DNA of 34,595 bases from Candidatus Copromonas avistercoris (nom. illeg.) (GTDB taxonomy: Bacteria > Bacillota > Clostridia > Lachnospirales > Lachnospiraceae), in NCBI GenBank assembly GCA_018713185.1, contig DVFQ01000066.1:1-34595 (forward strand). The letters run 5' to 3'. Of this stretch, positions 1 to 9,391 are shown piece after piece. The notes under the pieces are model-generated. The model was not told the origin of the DNA, made no database searches, and worked only from the letters and a program-made list of their open reading frames with translations. The translations under genes were made by a program, and so were the position numbers. Positions within the stretch are counted from its first letter, which is position 1; each line of letters begins with the position of its first letter.

Positions 1-201
1 CAGAGTACACAACTTGCTACGGAGGGTGCTCTGGAACCCTTTTTCTTTCTGTATACTGATGACAGTATACAGGGCAATCCAGAGACATGCAAGCAGAGCA
101 GCATAATGCTAAACTATGAGGTCAAAAACAACTTCGCAAATGAATCCCCAAATGATAATGAAAACGGAATGACAAATAGTAAGGAGAACATGTATGCGTG
201 A
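1..201 (+). CDS. Possible 3' end of an upstream gene (partial, no start in window), overlapping the rho start
   Basis: Frame 1 is open from base 1 to TGA at 199-201 ([66 protein letters not shown]). It overlaps the rho ATG as ATGTATGCGTGA. No recognised family. Confidence 0.35.
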   Translation, partial: QSTQLATEGALEPFFFLYTDDSIQGNPETCKQSSIMLNYEVKNNFANESPNDNENGMTNSKENMYA

Positions 202-1699
202 AAAACTGGAAACTTTACCGCTGGCGCAGCTTCGGGAACTGGCGAAGAGCCAAGGGATCCGCAATGTCAGCAGCCTGCGGAAATCGGAGCTGATCGACCG
301 GCTCTGCGCCATTTCTGAGCAGGAAGGCGAGAAGAAGGAGGAGGAGCAGACGCAGGCCCATACGCAGCGCGCAGGAAACGGCGAGGGGGCACAGGCCCAT
401 GCACAGCGCGCGGGAAACGGCGAGGCAGCACAGGCCCATACGCAGCGTGCGGGAAACGGCGAGGCGGCACAGGCCCATACGCAGCGCGCGGGAAACGGCG
501 AGCAGGCGCAGAATCATAGCAGCGCGGGAGGCGCTCCGGAACCCAGGAGCGAGCTTCAGGAACTGGACAGCGGCATCGAGGCTAACGGAATCCTGGAAGT
601 AATGCCCGACGGGTTCGGCTTTATCCGCTGTGAGAATTTTCTTCCCGGAGAGAATGACGTCTATGTGGCCCCGTCTCAGATCCGCCGGTTCAATATGAAA
701 ACCGGCGATATTGTCCGCGGAAGCCGCCGGGTGAAAACGGCGACGGAAAAATTTGCGGCCCTTCTTTATGTGACTTCGATCAATGGGTATCCCCCCTACG
801 CGGCGGAGCGGCGCCCCAATTTTGAGGATCTTACGCCGATTTTCCCCGACCAGCGTCTGAATCTGGAGGTGCGCGGCGGGAAAAATACGGTGGCCATGCG
901 GGTGATGGATCTTTTGGCTCCCATTGGAAAGGGCCAGAGAGGGATGATCGTTTCCCCGCCCAAGGCAGGAAAAACGACTCTGTTAAAGCAGGTGGCAAAG
1001 GCGATCACCACCAATTATCCGGATATGCACCTGATCATCCTTTTAATTGACGAGCGCCCCGAAGAAGTAACGGATATGAAGGAATCGGTGGTAGGCCCCA
1101 ATGTTGAGGTGATCTATTCCACCTTTGACGAGCTTCCGGAACGCCATAAACGGGTGTCAGAGATGGTAATCGAGCGGGCGAAACGCCTCGTGGAGCATGG
1201 CAGAGACGTTATGATTCTGTTAGACAGCATTACACGGCTGGCAAGAGCCTATAACCTGGTGGTTCCGCCCAGTGGACGGACGTTATCCGGCGGCCTGGAT
1301 CCGGCGGCCCTTCATATGCCGAAGCGGTTTTTCGGAGCGGCCAGAAATATGCGGGAAGGCGGGAGCCTGACCATCCTGGCGACGGCGCTGGTGGATACCG
1401 GAAGCCGGATGGACGATGTGATTTACGAGGAATTCAAGGGAACCGGAAACATGGAACTGGTGCTGGATCGGAAGCTTTCGGAGAAGCGGATCTTCCCGGC
1501 AATCGATATTTTAAAATCCGGTACCAGACGGGATGACCTTCTGTTAAACCGCGACGAGGCGGAGGCCGTAGATAATATCCGCAAGGCCACAAATTCCATG
1601 AAGGCGGAGGAATCGGTGGAGAAGATCCTGGATATGTTCTCCAGAACGAGAACCAACCGGGAATTTGTGGAAATGGCGAAAAAAATCCGATTTTATTAA
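194..1699 (+). CDS. rho: Transcription termination factor Rho
   Basis: 501 aa. Rho N-terminal helical motif ([28 protein letters not shown]), RNA-binding region ([34 protein letters not shown]), Walker [36 protein letters not shown] upstream. Confidence 0.97.
   Translation: MREKLETLPLAQLRELAKSQGIRNVSSLRKSELIDRLCAISEQEGEKKEEEQTQAHTQRAGNGEGAQAHAQRAGNGEAAQAHTQRAGNGEAAQAHTQRAGNGEQAQNHSSAGGAPEPRSELQELDSGIEANGILEVMPDGFGFIRCENFLPGENDVYVAPSQIRRFNMKTGDIVRGSRRVKTATEKFAALLYVTSINGYPPYAAERRPNFEDLTPIFPDQRLNLEVRGGKNTVAMRVMDLLAPIGKGQRGMIVSPPKAGKTTLLKQVAKAITTNYPDMHLIILLIDERPEEVTDMKESVVGPNVEVIYSTFDELPERHKRVSEMVIERAKRLVEHGRDVMILLDSITRLARAYNLVVPPSGRTLSGGLDPAALHMPKRFFGAARNMREGGSLTILATALVDTGSRMDDVIYEEFKGTGNMELVLDRKLSEKRIFPAIDILKSGTRRDDLLLNRDEAEAVDNIRKATNSMKAEESVEKILDMFSRTRTNREFVEMAKKIRFY
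353..508 (+). repeat. Tandem repeat, 4 units of 39 bp, coding (13-aa unit [13 protein letters not shown])
   Basis: caggccca... begins at 353, 392, 431 and 470 (spacing exactly 39). Encodes [52 protein letters not shown]. Confidence 0.95.
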
Positions 1700-1716
1700 G
1701 ACCGGGAGGATAGAAG

Positions 1717-2505
1717 ATGGAAGAAACGGGGAAAAACCCGATCCAGGTGGCGGCCCGGCTGTTCCAGGTGATCGAGCTTTTGGCGGAGCACGGTCCCATG
1801 GGGATCATGGAGATCAGCGCCAGCCTGGGATTTCATAAAAGCACGGTTCACAGGCTGGTGTCTTCTCTGCAGCAGCTAGGCTATATCCGGCAGGATGAGG
1901 AAACGATGAAGTACGGTCTGTCCTTAAAGTTTTTGGAGATCAGCGGGCGGATCCTGGCGCAGACCAGCATGGCGTCCATTGCGCATCCGTATCTAAAAAA
2001 ACTGTCGGATCTGACCGGGGAGACGGTCCATCTGGTCCGCCGGGAGGGGACGGAAGCGGTTTATATTGATAAGGTGGAATCGAACGTAGGCTCGATCCGC
2101 ATGGTTTCCAGGGTCGGGAGCCGGATTCCGCTGTACTGCTCCGGCGTCGGCAAGGCGCTGCTTTCGGAGCTTTCGGAGGAGGAAATCCGCGCGGTTTGGA
2201 ACGAGTCGGAGATCAAAAAGCTGACTCCCCATACGATCACGGAGCTTTCGGAGCTTTTTGAGCGGGTCGGAGAGGTCAGAAAAAACGGCTATGCGGTCGA
2301 TGACGAGGAGAACGAGGCGGGAGTCCGCTGCGTGGCAGTGAGCCTTTTGGATTATCACCGGAGCCCGGTTTACGCGTTAAGTATTTCCGCGCCCGCAAGC
2401 CGGATGGACCGGGAGCGGATCCTGGAATTAAAGGACGCCTTGCTGGAGATAAAAGGCGAGCTTATGGCTGCCATGGGTTTGGAAGACGGACGGAGAAAAT
2501 TATGA
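1717..2505 (+). CDS. IclR family transcriptional regulator
   Basis: 262 aa. N-terminal HTH (MEISASLGFHKSTVHRLVSSLQQLGYIRQ) and IclR effector-domain pattern (YCSGVGKALLSELSEEE, VRCVAVSLLDYHRSPVYALSISAP). Confidence 0.93.
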   Translation: MEETGKNPIQVAARLFQVIELLAEHGPMGIMEISASLGFHKSTVHRLVSSLQQLGYIRQDEETMKYGLSLKFLEISGRILAQTSMASIAHPYLKKLSDLTGETVHLVRREGTEAVYIDKVESNVGSIRMVSRVGSRIPLYCSGVGKALLSELSEEEIRAVWNESEIKKLTPHTITELSELFERVGEVRKNGYAVDDEENEAGVRCVAVSLLDYHRSPVYALSISAPASRMDRERILELKDALLEIKGELMAAMGLEDGRRKL

Positions 2506-3146
2506 CGGAGAGAGATTCTGGAAAAGCGGAAGCACCGGGCGCCGCAAAAACGGAAGCGCTGGATAGGGAAAAAATGGATGCGCCGGCAAAAAGCAGGATT
2601 CTGGCCAAGCTTTTCTGGTCCACGCTTTATCTGAGCGCGTTTACGTTCGGCGGCGGTTATGTGATCGTAACGCTGATGAAAAAGAAATTTGTGGACGAAT
2701 ACGGATGGATCAAAGAGGATGAAATGCTGGATCTGGTGGCCATCGCCCAGTCTTCGCCGGGAGCCATCGCGGTCAATGGAGCGATCGTGATCGGCTATAA
2801 GCTGGCGGGGCTTTTGGGGGCGGCGACCGCGATTTTGGCGACCGTAATCCCGCCTTTTGTGGTAATTTCAGCGGTATCCCTGTTTTATAACGCGTTTCGG
2901 GAAAACCTGGTGATCGGCCTGATGTTGGAAGGAATGCAGGCAGGCGTGGGAGCCGTGATCGCCGTTGTGGTTTATGAAATGGGAAGCGGGATCGTCCGTG
3001 GAAAAAGCTGGACTTCCAATTTGATCATGGCGGGGGCGTTTCTGGCCTCCTGCGTCTTTGGAGTCAACGTGGTGCTGGTGGTGATCGTCTGCGGCCTGAT
3101 CGGCGCGGCGCGGACGTTTCTTGGAAGAAAGGAGGGCCGTTCATGA
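2502..3146 (+). CDS. chrA: Chromate transporter (half-size CHR domain)
   Basis: 214 aa. TFGGGYVIVTLMKKKFVDEYGW...DLVAIAQSSPGAIAVNGAIVIGYKLAG. Overlaps the IclR stop by ATGA. Confidence 0.9.
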   Translation: MTERDSGKAEAPGAAKTEALDREKMDAPAKSRILAKLFWSTLYLSAFTFGGGYVIVTLMKKKFVDEYGWIKEDEMLDLVAIAQSSPGAIAVNGAIVIGYKLAGLLGAATAILATVIPPFVVISAVSLFYNAFRENLVIGLMLEGMQAGVGAVIAVVVYEMGSGIVRGKSWTSNLIMAGAFLASCVFGVNVVLVVIVCGLIGAARTFLGRKEGRS

Positions 3147-3706
3147 TCTATCTTCAGTTGTTTTTGAGCTTTCTTCAGATCGGCCTTTTCAGCTTCGGCG
3201 GCGGCTACGCGGCGATGCCGCTGATCCAGGATCAGGTGGTGACGGCCCACGGCTGGCTGTCCATGCCGGAGTTTACGGATCTGATCACGATCTCCCAGAT
3301 GACGCCGGGTCCCATCGCCATCAACTCCGCCACCTTTGTGGGAATGAAAATCGCGGGAGTGCCGGGAGCTATCGCGGCGACAGTGGGATGCGTTTTTCCC
3401 TCCTGCGTTATCGTTACGCTGCTGGCGCGGCTGTATTTAAAATATCGGGATATGTCCCTTCTTCAAGGAATTTTGGGCTCGCTTCGCCCGGCGGTGGTGG
3501 CCATGGTGGCGGCGGCCGGAATTTCGATCTTGATCACCGCTTTCTGGGGCGGTGACCAGATTGGTTCTCTGGAAAGCACAAGGTGGTGGATGGTCGGGAT
3601 TTTTGCCCTTTGCGTTCTTTTCTTAAAGAAATTGAACTGGAATCCGATTGCCGTGATGCTGTCCGCCGGAGTGCTTAGGGTCCTTCTGGCAGTGCTTGGG
3701 ATCTGA
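3143..3706 (+). CDS. chrA: Chromate transporter (second half-size CHR domain)
   Basis: 187 aa. SFGGGYAAMPLIQDQVV...DLITISQMTPGPIAINSATFVGMKIAG. Overlaps the previous CDS by ATGA. Confidence 0.9.
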   Translation: MIYLQLFLSFLQIGLFSFGGGYAAMPLIQDQVVTAHGWLSMPEFTDLITISQMTPGPIAINSATFVGMKIAGVPGAIAATVGCVFPSCVIVTLLARLYLKYRDMSLLQGILGSLRPAVVAMVAAAGISILITAFWGGDQIGSLESTRWWMVGIFALCVLFLKKLNWNPIAVMLSAGVLRVLLAVLGI

Positions 3707-3791
3707 TCCTGACTGCGGCGGTATTTCGGGAAGAGGGCCGGGCGGCCTTAAAAAACATTGTCTGAATTTTGGCGCAATAGAGAAAATTTCC

Positions 3792-3820
3792 TTGCCATAC
3801 CATAATTTTAAGATTATAAT
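3792..3820 (+). promoter_or_regulatory. Sigma-70/sigA-type promoter upstream of the MATE gene
   Basis: TTGCCA (3792-3797), 17-nt spacer, TATAAT (3815-3820). Confidence 0.7.
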
Positions 3821-3871
3821 AGCAGTATCACGATGAATCGATATCGAATACGAAAAAGAGGAGCTGTGGGT

Positions 3872-5251
3872 ATGGAAGGGAATCTACAAAAGCGGATCGG
3901 GAAATTTATGGGCGGTTCAAAAAAAGGTTACCAGACGGCATTCCATATGGCGTGGCCTGCCGTTATGGAATCTTTTTTTATTGCTCTTGCGGGTATGGTG
4001 GACTCGCTGATGGTAAGCTCCCTTGGAGCCTATGCGGTGGCTGCCGTAGGACTTACGACCCAGCCCAAATTTATCGGTCTCTGCCTGTTCATTGCGATGA
4101 ACGTATCGGTTTCCGCGCTGGTTGCCAGGCGCCGGGGCGAGGAAGATAAGAAGGGCGCTAATCAGGTGCTTTTAATGGCGGTGACGTTCACGGTTCTTGC
4201 CGGAGCCGTGATCAGCCTGATCTGTGTTGCCTTTGCGAATCCCATTATCGCTTTCTGCGGAGCCAACGAAGATACCCATGAGAGCGCCGTGATCTATTTC
4301 CGTATTATCATGGGCGGCATGATGTTCAACATTATTACCATGGTGATCAACGCGGCCCAGAGAGGCGCGGGAAATACGAAGATCGCCATGCGCACCAACG
4401 TAACCTCCAACCTGGTAAACATGGTCTTCAACTATCTGTTGATCGGCGGAAATTTTGGCTTCCCCCGGTTGGAGATCGCCGGAGCCGCCATCGCGACGGT
4501 TCTCGGTACGGTTGTGGCCTGTGTCATGGCAGTCTGTTCCATTCTTCCCAAGGATCATTTTATCAGCATTCCATATATTATAAAGGAACGGGTGCGGATC
4601 ACGCTGGAGCCGGCGAAAAATATGGCCAAGATCGCTTCCAGCGTTTTCGCGGAGCAGGTGTTTATGCGGATCGGTTTCCTTACGGTTTCGATCATGGTGG
4701 CGAATTTGGGAACGGCGGCTTACGCGGCCCATCAGGTGGGAATGAATATTATGAACCTGTCCTTTTCCTTTGGAGACGGAATGCAGGTGGCGGCGGTCGC
4801 CCTCTGCGGCAGGAGCCTGGGAGAGGGCAAACCGGATGCGGCGAAAATGTACGGAACCATCTGCCAGCGGATCGGAAATATGATCTCTATCGTCTTGGCG
4901 GTGCTGTATTTGACCTGCGGCGCGCTGCTGTTCCACCTGTTTTTCGAGGAACCGGAGATTATCGCCATGGGCGTGGACATTGCCCGGGCGCTGACGATCA
5001 TCGTTCTCCTGCAGATCGCCCAGGTGATCTATATGGGCTGTCTAAGAGGAGCCGGCGACGTTATTTTTACGACCATTGCTTCTACCTTAAGCATTACCTT
5101 TATCCGCCCGATCTTCTCCTATCTTCTCTGCTATGCATGCGGGCTGGGATTGATCGGGATCTGGCTGGGAATCGCGGTGGACCAGTTTTCCCGGTTCTGC
5201 CTTACGACCTGGCGGTTCAAGAGCGGAAAGTGGATGAATATCAAGATATAA
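3872..5251 (+). CDS. MATE family efflux transporter
   Basis: ORF 3833..5251. The in-frame ATG at 3872 follows AAAGAGGAG and gives the better start (459 aa). Multi-TM MATE pattern (AWPAVMESFFIALAGMVDSLMVSSLGAYAVAAVGLTTQP). Confidence 0.92.
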   Translation: MEGNLQKRIGKFMGGSKKGYQTAFHMAWPAVMESFFIALAGMVDSLMVSSLGAYAVAAVGLTTQPKFIGLCLFIAMNVSVSALVARRRGEEDKKGANQVLLMAVTFTVLAGAVISLICVAFANPIIAFCGANEDTHESAVIYFRIIMGGMMFNIITMVINAAQRGAGNTKIAMRTNVTSNLVNMVFNYLLIGGNFGFPRLEIAGAAIATVLGTVVACVMAVCSILPKDHFISIPYIIKERVRITLEPAKNMAKIASSVFAEQVFMRIGFLTVSIMVANLGTAAYAAHQVGMNIMNLSFSFGDGMQVAAVALCGRSLGEGKPDAAKMYGTICQRIGNMISIVLAVLYLTCGALLFHLFFEEPEIIAMGVDIARALTIIVLLQIAQVIYMGCLRGAGDVIFTTIASTLSITFIRPIFSYLLCYACGLGLIGIWLGIAVDQFSRFCLTTWRFKSGKWMNIKI

Positions 5252-5276
5252 TGGAATCGATAATAAAATAAAAAAA

Positions 5277-5325
5277 GCCCCGGAATCCGCGCGGACAGAT
5301 GGTTCTGTTTACGGCGGGCTGGGGC
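5277..5325. terminator. Weak/bidirectional hairpin between the MATE gene and ftsH
   Basis: GCCCC (5277-5281) and GGGGC (5321-5325) with a possible inner CCGC/GCGG stem; poly-A before and a short T-rich tail after. Confidence 0.4.
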
Positions 5326-5369
5326 ATTTCTTAAAAAAGAATAACTTTTAGAATTTTCTGTGAACTTCC

Positions 5370-5398
5370 TTGACAGAAATTTTTTTTGGCGGTAAGAT
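5370..5398 (+). promoter_or_regulatory. ftsH promoter
   Basis: TTGACA (5370-5375), 17-nt spacer, TAAGAT (5393-5398). Confidence 0.75.
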
Positions 5399-5513
5399 AG
5401 GTCTGACACGAAGGTGACAGGTTGTCACTTTTGATCTGCTTCTCTTATGAAATCTGGATTCAGAGAAGGAAATAAAGAAAATTGATTGAAAATAACAGAA
5501 AAGGAGAACATGT

Positions 5514-7361
5514 ATGGGTGCGAAGGACGGCGGAAAGAAGCCGGGATCAGGATTTGACAACTACTATAAGAGCCTGATCATTTATATGGTCGTTATGCTG
5601 GTAGTGACGATTCTTTTAAATGGCCTGATTGTTCCCTCCATGACAAAGCGCCAGATCATTGAAGTGGGCTACAATGATTTTCTGGACATGGTAGAGAGCG
5701 GCCAGGTGGAGCGGGTACAGAAGGATACGGAAGAAATTTTATTTTTGGCCAAGGACGAACGGGGAAACGAGCAGGTGTATAAGACCGGCCTGTGGGATGA
5801 TCCGGATCTGACCAGCCGTCTGCGGGATGCGGACGTTCCCTTCGGCGAGGTGATCGTCGAGCAGGAATCGGCGATCATGGCTTTTTTTACCAACTGGATT
5901 CTGCCGATTGCGGTCATGGTGATTTTCTGGCAGCTTCTGACCCGGATGATGACGAAGCGGATGGGCGGCAACGCCATGACCTTTGGAAAAGCCAACGCGA
6001 AGATTTACGCGGAGAATGAAACGGGCGTTACCTTTGCGGACGTGGCCGGAGAGGAAGAGGCGAAGGAAGCTCTAAAGGAGATCGTGGATTTCCTGCATGA
6101 GCCGAAAAAGTATTCGGACATCGGCGCGACCCTTCCCAAGGGAGCTCTTTTGGTGGGCCCTCCCGGAACTGGTAAAACGCTGCTTGCCAAGGCGGTGGCC
6201 GGGGAAGCCCATGTGCCCTTTTTCTCGATCTCCGGTTCCGAGTTTGTAGAAATGTTCGTCGGTATGGGCGCGGCCAAGGTGCGGGATCTGTTTAAGCAGG
6301 CCAACGAGAAAGCGCCCTGTATCGTATTTATCGACGAGATCGATACCATCGGAAAAAAGAGGGACGGCGGCGGCCTGGGCGGAAATGATGAGCGGGAGCA
6401 GACCTTAAACCAGCTTTTGACGGAGATGGACGGCTTCGACGGACGAAAGGGCGTTGTTATCTTGGCGGCCACAAACCGGCCGGAATCCCTGGACCCGGCG
6501 CTTTTAAGACCGGGCCGTTTTGACCGGCGGATCCCGGTGGAGCTTCCGGATCTTAAAGGCCGGGAAGCGATCCTTAAGGTTCACGCCAAGGATGTCAAGA
6601 TGGATGATACGGTGGACTTTAACGCCATCGCAAGAGCGACCAACGGCGCCAGCGGCGCGGAGCTTGCCAATATTATCAATGAGGCGGCGCTGCGGGCGGT
6701 GCGGATGGGACGCCGGGTGGTCTGCCAGGCGGATTTGGAGGAGAGCGTGGAGACGGTAATTGCCGGTTACCAGCGGAAGGACGCGGCTGTATCCGAGCAG
6801 GAAAAGCGGATCGTCGCCTACCATGAGGTCGGCCATGCACTTGTGGCCGCCATGCAGAGCCACTCTGCCCCGGTTCATAAGATTACCATCGTTCCCAGAA
6901 CCTCGGGCGCTCTGGGCTACACCATGCAGGTGGAGTCGGGAGAAAAGTTCCTGATGAGCAAGGAGGAGGCGCTAAACAAGATCGCGACCCTTACCGGCGG
7001 CCGGGCGGCTGAGGAATTCATGTTCCACTCCATTACCACGGGCGCTTCCAATGATATCGAGCAGGCCACCAAGCTGGCCCGGGCCATGATCACCCGGTAC
7101 GGCATGAGCGACCAGTTTGGCATGGTGGCGCTGGAAACGGTGAATAACCAGTACCTGGGCGGAGATACTTCCCTGGCCTGCTCCCCGGAGACAGCGAAAG
7201 CCATCGACGACGAGGTGATCCGCACCGTAAGGCAGCAGTATGAGAAGGCGATGGGAATTTTGAAGGAGAACGCGGCGAAATTAAACGAGATCGCGGGCTA
7301 CCTGTTAGATAAGGAAACCATCACTGGAGAAGAATTTATGGAGATTCTAAACCGGGCGTAA
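5514..7361 (+). CDS. ftsH: ATP-dependent zinc metalloprotease FtsH
   Basis: 615 aa. Walker [32 protein letters not shown], zinc motif HEVGH. Confidence 0.97.
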   Translation: MGAKDGGKKPGSGFDNYYKSLIIYMVVMLVVTILLNGLIVPSMTKRQIIEVGYNDFLDMVESGQVERVQKDTEEILFLAKDERGNEQVYKTGLWDDPDLTSRLRDADVPFGEVIVEQESAIMAFFTNWILPIAVMVIFWQLLTRMMTKRMGGNAMTFGKANAKIYAENETGVTFADVAGEEEAKEALKEIVDFLHEPKKYSDIGATLPKGALLVGPPGTGKTLLAKAVAGEAHVPFFSISGSEFVEMFVGMGAAKVRDLFKQANEKAPCIVFIDEIDTIGKKRDGGGLGGNDEREQTLNQLLTEMDGFDGRKGVVILAATNRPESLDPALLRPGRFDRRIPVELPDLKGREAILKVHAKDVKMDDTVDFNAIARATNGASGAELANIINEAALRAVRMGRRVVCQADLEESVETVIAGYQRKDAAVSEQEKRIVAYHEVGHALVAAMQSHSAPVHKITIVPRTSGALGYTMQVESGEKFLMSKEEALNKIATLTGGRAAEEFMFHSITTGASNDIEQATKLARAMITRYGMSDQFGMVALETVNNQYLGGDTSLACSPETAKAIDDEVIRTVRQQYEKAMGILKENAAKLNEIAGYLLDKETITGEEFMEILNRA

Positions 7362-7377
7362 ATTGTGTCGAAAATAG

Positions 7378-7426
7378 AATGCCGGAGATTTTGAGAATGG
7401 ATATTCTTAAGGTCTCCGGCATTTTT
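7378..7426 (+). terminator. Intrinsic terminator downstream of ftsH
   Basis: AATGCCGGAGA / TCTCCGGCATT perfect 11-bp stem, followed by a T tract (ATTTTT). Confidence 0.8.
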
Positions 7427-7547
7427 GACGATACGCCTGGATATGTTTTGGCGCGTCATCCGCATGGCATCCGGCGCGTGGTATTTGCTATAATTCCGCT
7501 TGCTTTTCTCGGAGAAAACCAATATACTGGGGAAAAAGGGGAGTCAA

Positions 7548-8078
7548 ATGAAGAAGAAATATTGTCCGTATTGTGACCAGGAAATAACAGGAATTTACTG
7601 CCGGGGCTGTAAGCGTTTGGTCCTTCATCCTTACGAGCAGGAGACGGATTATTATTTGAATACGCAGCATCCGGTGTGGGAAGAAATTTGCCAGTTCCAC
7701 GGGGATCTTCAAACGGGAGTTATGCCCAACCGGCAGCCGCAGGAAAACCGGCAGGTGAAGGAAAACCGGCGGCCGCAGGAAAATCGCGGCTGGAGAGAGC
7801 CGGGACGCGGTTTGAAAAAGGAGACGCAGACTGGCCGCGGGATCCGGGAAATTGTGGATCAAGGGAAGGAATTCCGTACCCAGTGGAGCGCGGCGCAAAG
7901 GAAAAAGCGAGCGCTAAAGGAGGAGAATGCCCGTCCCAAGCAGATGTCGGTATGGGTCTTTCTGTTCCTTGTGCTTGTGGTGATCTACGGCGGAGATATT
8001 ATCTGGCGGGGCGGCCTTACATTGATTTCGGAGATCATGGATTCCGCCGCTGAACTGATCAATGGACTGACTTCGTAA
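7548..8078 (+). CDS. Zinc-ribbon membrane protein of unknown function
   Basis: Start at 7548 after AAAGGGGAG. CPYC...CRGC zinc-ribbon pattern, charged Pro/Arg/Gln linker with NRQPQ-type repeats, one C-terminal TM (VWVFLFLVLVVIYGG). 176 aa. Confidence 0.75.
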   Translation: MKKKYCPYCDQEITGIYCRGCKRLVLHPYEQETDYYLNTQHPVWEEICQFHGDLQTGVMPNRQPQENRQVKENRRPQENRGWREPGRGLKKETQTGRGIREIVDQGKEFRTQWSAAQRKKRALKEENARPKQMSVWVFLFLVLVVIYGGDIIWRGGLTLISEIMDSAAELINGLTS

Positions 8079-8119
8079 CAGCAAAGCGCAGACGGGAACC
8101 ATCGTCTGCCTGGAGGAAA

Positions 8120-9001
8120 ATGACAATGGGAAATGGATATGTGATGGTAATCGCATCGGCGGTTTTATTTGGGCTGATGCCGCTTTTAGCAAAAGAAATT
8201 TATGCGATGGGCGGCACCGCCCTTTCTTTGTGCGTATATCGCTTTCTGTTTAGTATTCCATTTTTATGCGCGGTGGTAAAGGGAGAAAAGGGACAGACGT
8301 TTTCGATCACAAAAGAGGAAGCGAAAAAGATTTTTATTTTATCACTGGGCTGTGCGGGAACGCCGTTTCTGCTGTTCCAGTCTTATCAGTACATTTCTTC
8401 GGGAATGGCGACGACGATCCACTTTATTTATCCGGTATTGGTTTTGTTTGGAAGCGTTGTGCTGTTCCGGGAAAAATTTACGAAGGTAAAAGCCGTCTGC
8501 GCCGGTCTTTGCGCGGCGGGAATCCTATGCTTTTATACGCCGGGAGAGAAGGCGGGACTGACGGGAATGATTCTGGCCTTCAGCTCCGGGATCACCTATG
8601 CGTTTTATGTCCTTTACTATACGAAAAGCGGTTTGACGGCGCTGGATCCCTATAAGTTAAGTATTTATCTGTCCGCATTTGGGTCGGCTCTTCTTCTGGC
8701 GGCGGCTCTTGCCACAGGGCAGATGGTGATCCGGCTTCCGTTAAAGGCATGGGGGATGATTATTGGCTTTGCTTTTATGGTATCCTTTCTGGCCACTGTA
8801 TTTTTTCAGATTGGCGCGAAGAAGATCGGCCCGGAAAAAGCGTCGCTTCTCAGTACCTTTGAGCCGCTGACCAGTGTTTTGGCGGGCGTCGCTTTCCACG
8901 GCGAGCAGATGACGGGAAAAACAGTTCTTGGCGTCGTATGCATTTTGGCGTCGGTGGTGCTGCTGACGGCCAGCGGGCGGAAGCGGCGGCCGAGGAAGTA
9001 G
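8120..9001 (+). CDS. EamA/DMT family transporter
   Basis: 293 aa. Ten-TM-like hydrophobic pattern with two EamA halves (VIASAVLFGLMPLLAKEIY..., GPEKASLLSTFEPLTSVLAGVAFHGEQMTGKTVLGVVCILASVVLL). Confidence 0.88.
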   Translation: MTMGNGYVMVIASAVLFGLMPLLAKEIYAMGGTALSLCVYRFLFSIPFLCAVVKGEKGQTFSITKEEAKKIFILSLGCAGTPFLLFQSYQYISSGMATTIHFIYPVLVLFGSVVLFREKFTKVKAVCAGLCAAGILCFYTPGEKAGLTGMILAFSSGITYAFYVLYYTKSGLTALDPYKLSIYLSAFGSALLLAAALATGQMVIRLPLKAWGMIIGFAFMVSFLATVFFQIGAKKIGPEKASLLSTFEPLTSVLAGVAFHGEQMTGKTVLGVVCILASVVLLTASGRKRRPRK

Positions 9002-9009
9002 AAAAAGAG

Positions 9010-9063
9010 AATTACACCTATTCGGTTTGAAACATTGACAAAACAAACCGAATAGGTGTAATT
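9010..9063. promoter_or_regulatory. 20-bp perfect inverted repeat with an embedded promoter upstream of the toxin-antitoxin pair
   Basis: AATTACACCTATTCGGTTTG (9010-9029) and CAAACCGAATAGGTGTAATT (9044-9063). TTGACA at 9035-9040, TGTAAT at 9057-9062 (16-nt spacer). Confidence 0.8.
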
Positions 9064-9084
9064 TATATAGTAGGAGGTGAAAAT

Positions 9085-9390
9085 ATGGCGCAAATAACTT
9101 TTAGTGTACGGATGGATGAGACATTAAAACGTCAATTTGATTCTTTATGCGCAGATTTTGGGATGACAGCTTCAACAGCGATTAACGTATTTGCAAAGGC
9201 AGTAATTCGGGAGCGAAGGATTCCATTTGAAATAGCAGCGACGAAAACGGATATGACGCAGGAACAGGCGATACGCGCATTCGAGGCTCTTAGAGAACAG
9301 GCATCTCAAAATTTTCCGGAGGGAATGTCTTTGGAAGAAATAAATGAAGAAATACGCCAGGCCAGATATGGAGAGGAGGCGATAAAGTAA
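9085..9390 (+). CDS. RelB/DinJ family antitoxin
   Basis: 101 aa. MAQITFSVRMDETLKRQFDSLCADFGMTASTAINVFAKAVIRERRIPFEI is typical of RelB/DinJ RHH antitoxins. Confidence 0.92.
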   Translation: MAQITFSVRMDETLKRQFDSLCADFGMTASTAINVFAKAVIRERRIPFEIAATKTDMTQEQAIRAFEALREQASQNFPEGMSLEEINEEIRQARYGEEAIK

Positions 9391-9391
9391 A

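Noticed and set aside
190-201. Mini upstream ORF ATG TAT GCG TGA overlapping the rho start
   Set aside because: Spacing from AAGGAG (3 nt) is poor for initiation, and it is better explained as the end of the upstream open frame.
4172-4936. 254-aa minus-strand ORF
   Set aside because: Antisense to the MATE transporter, no domain pattern.
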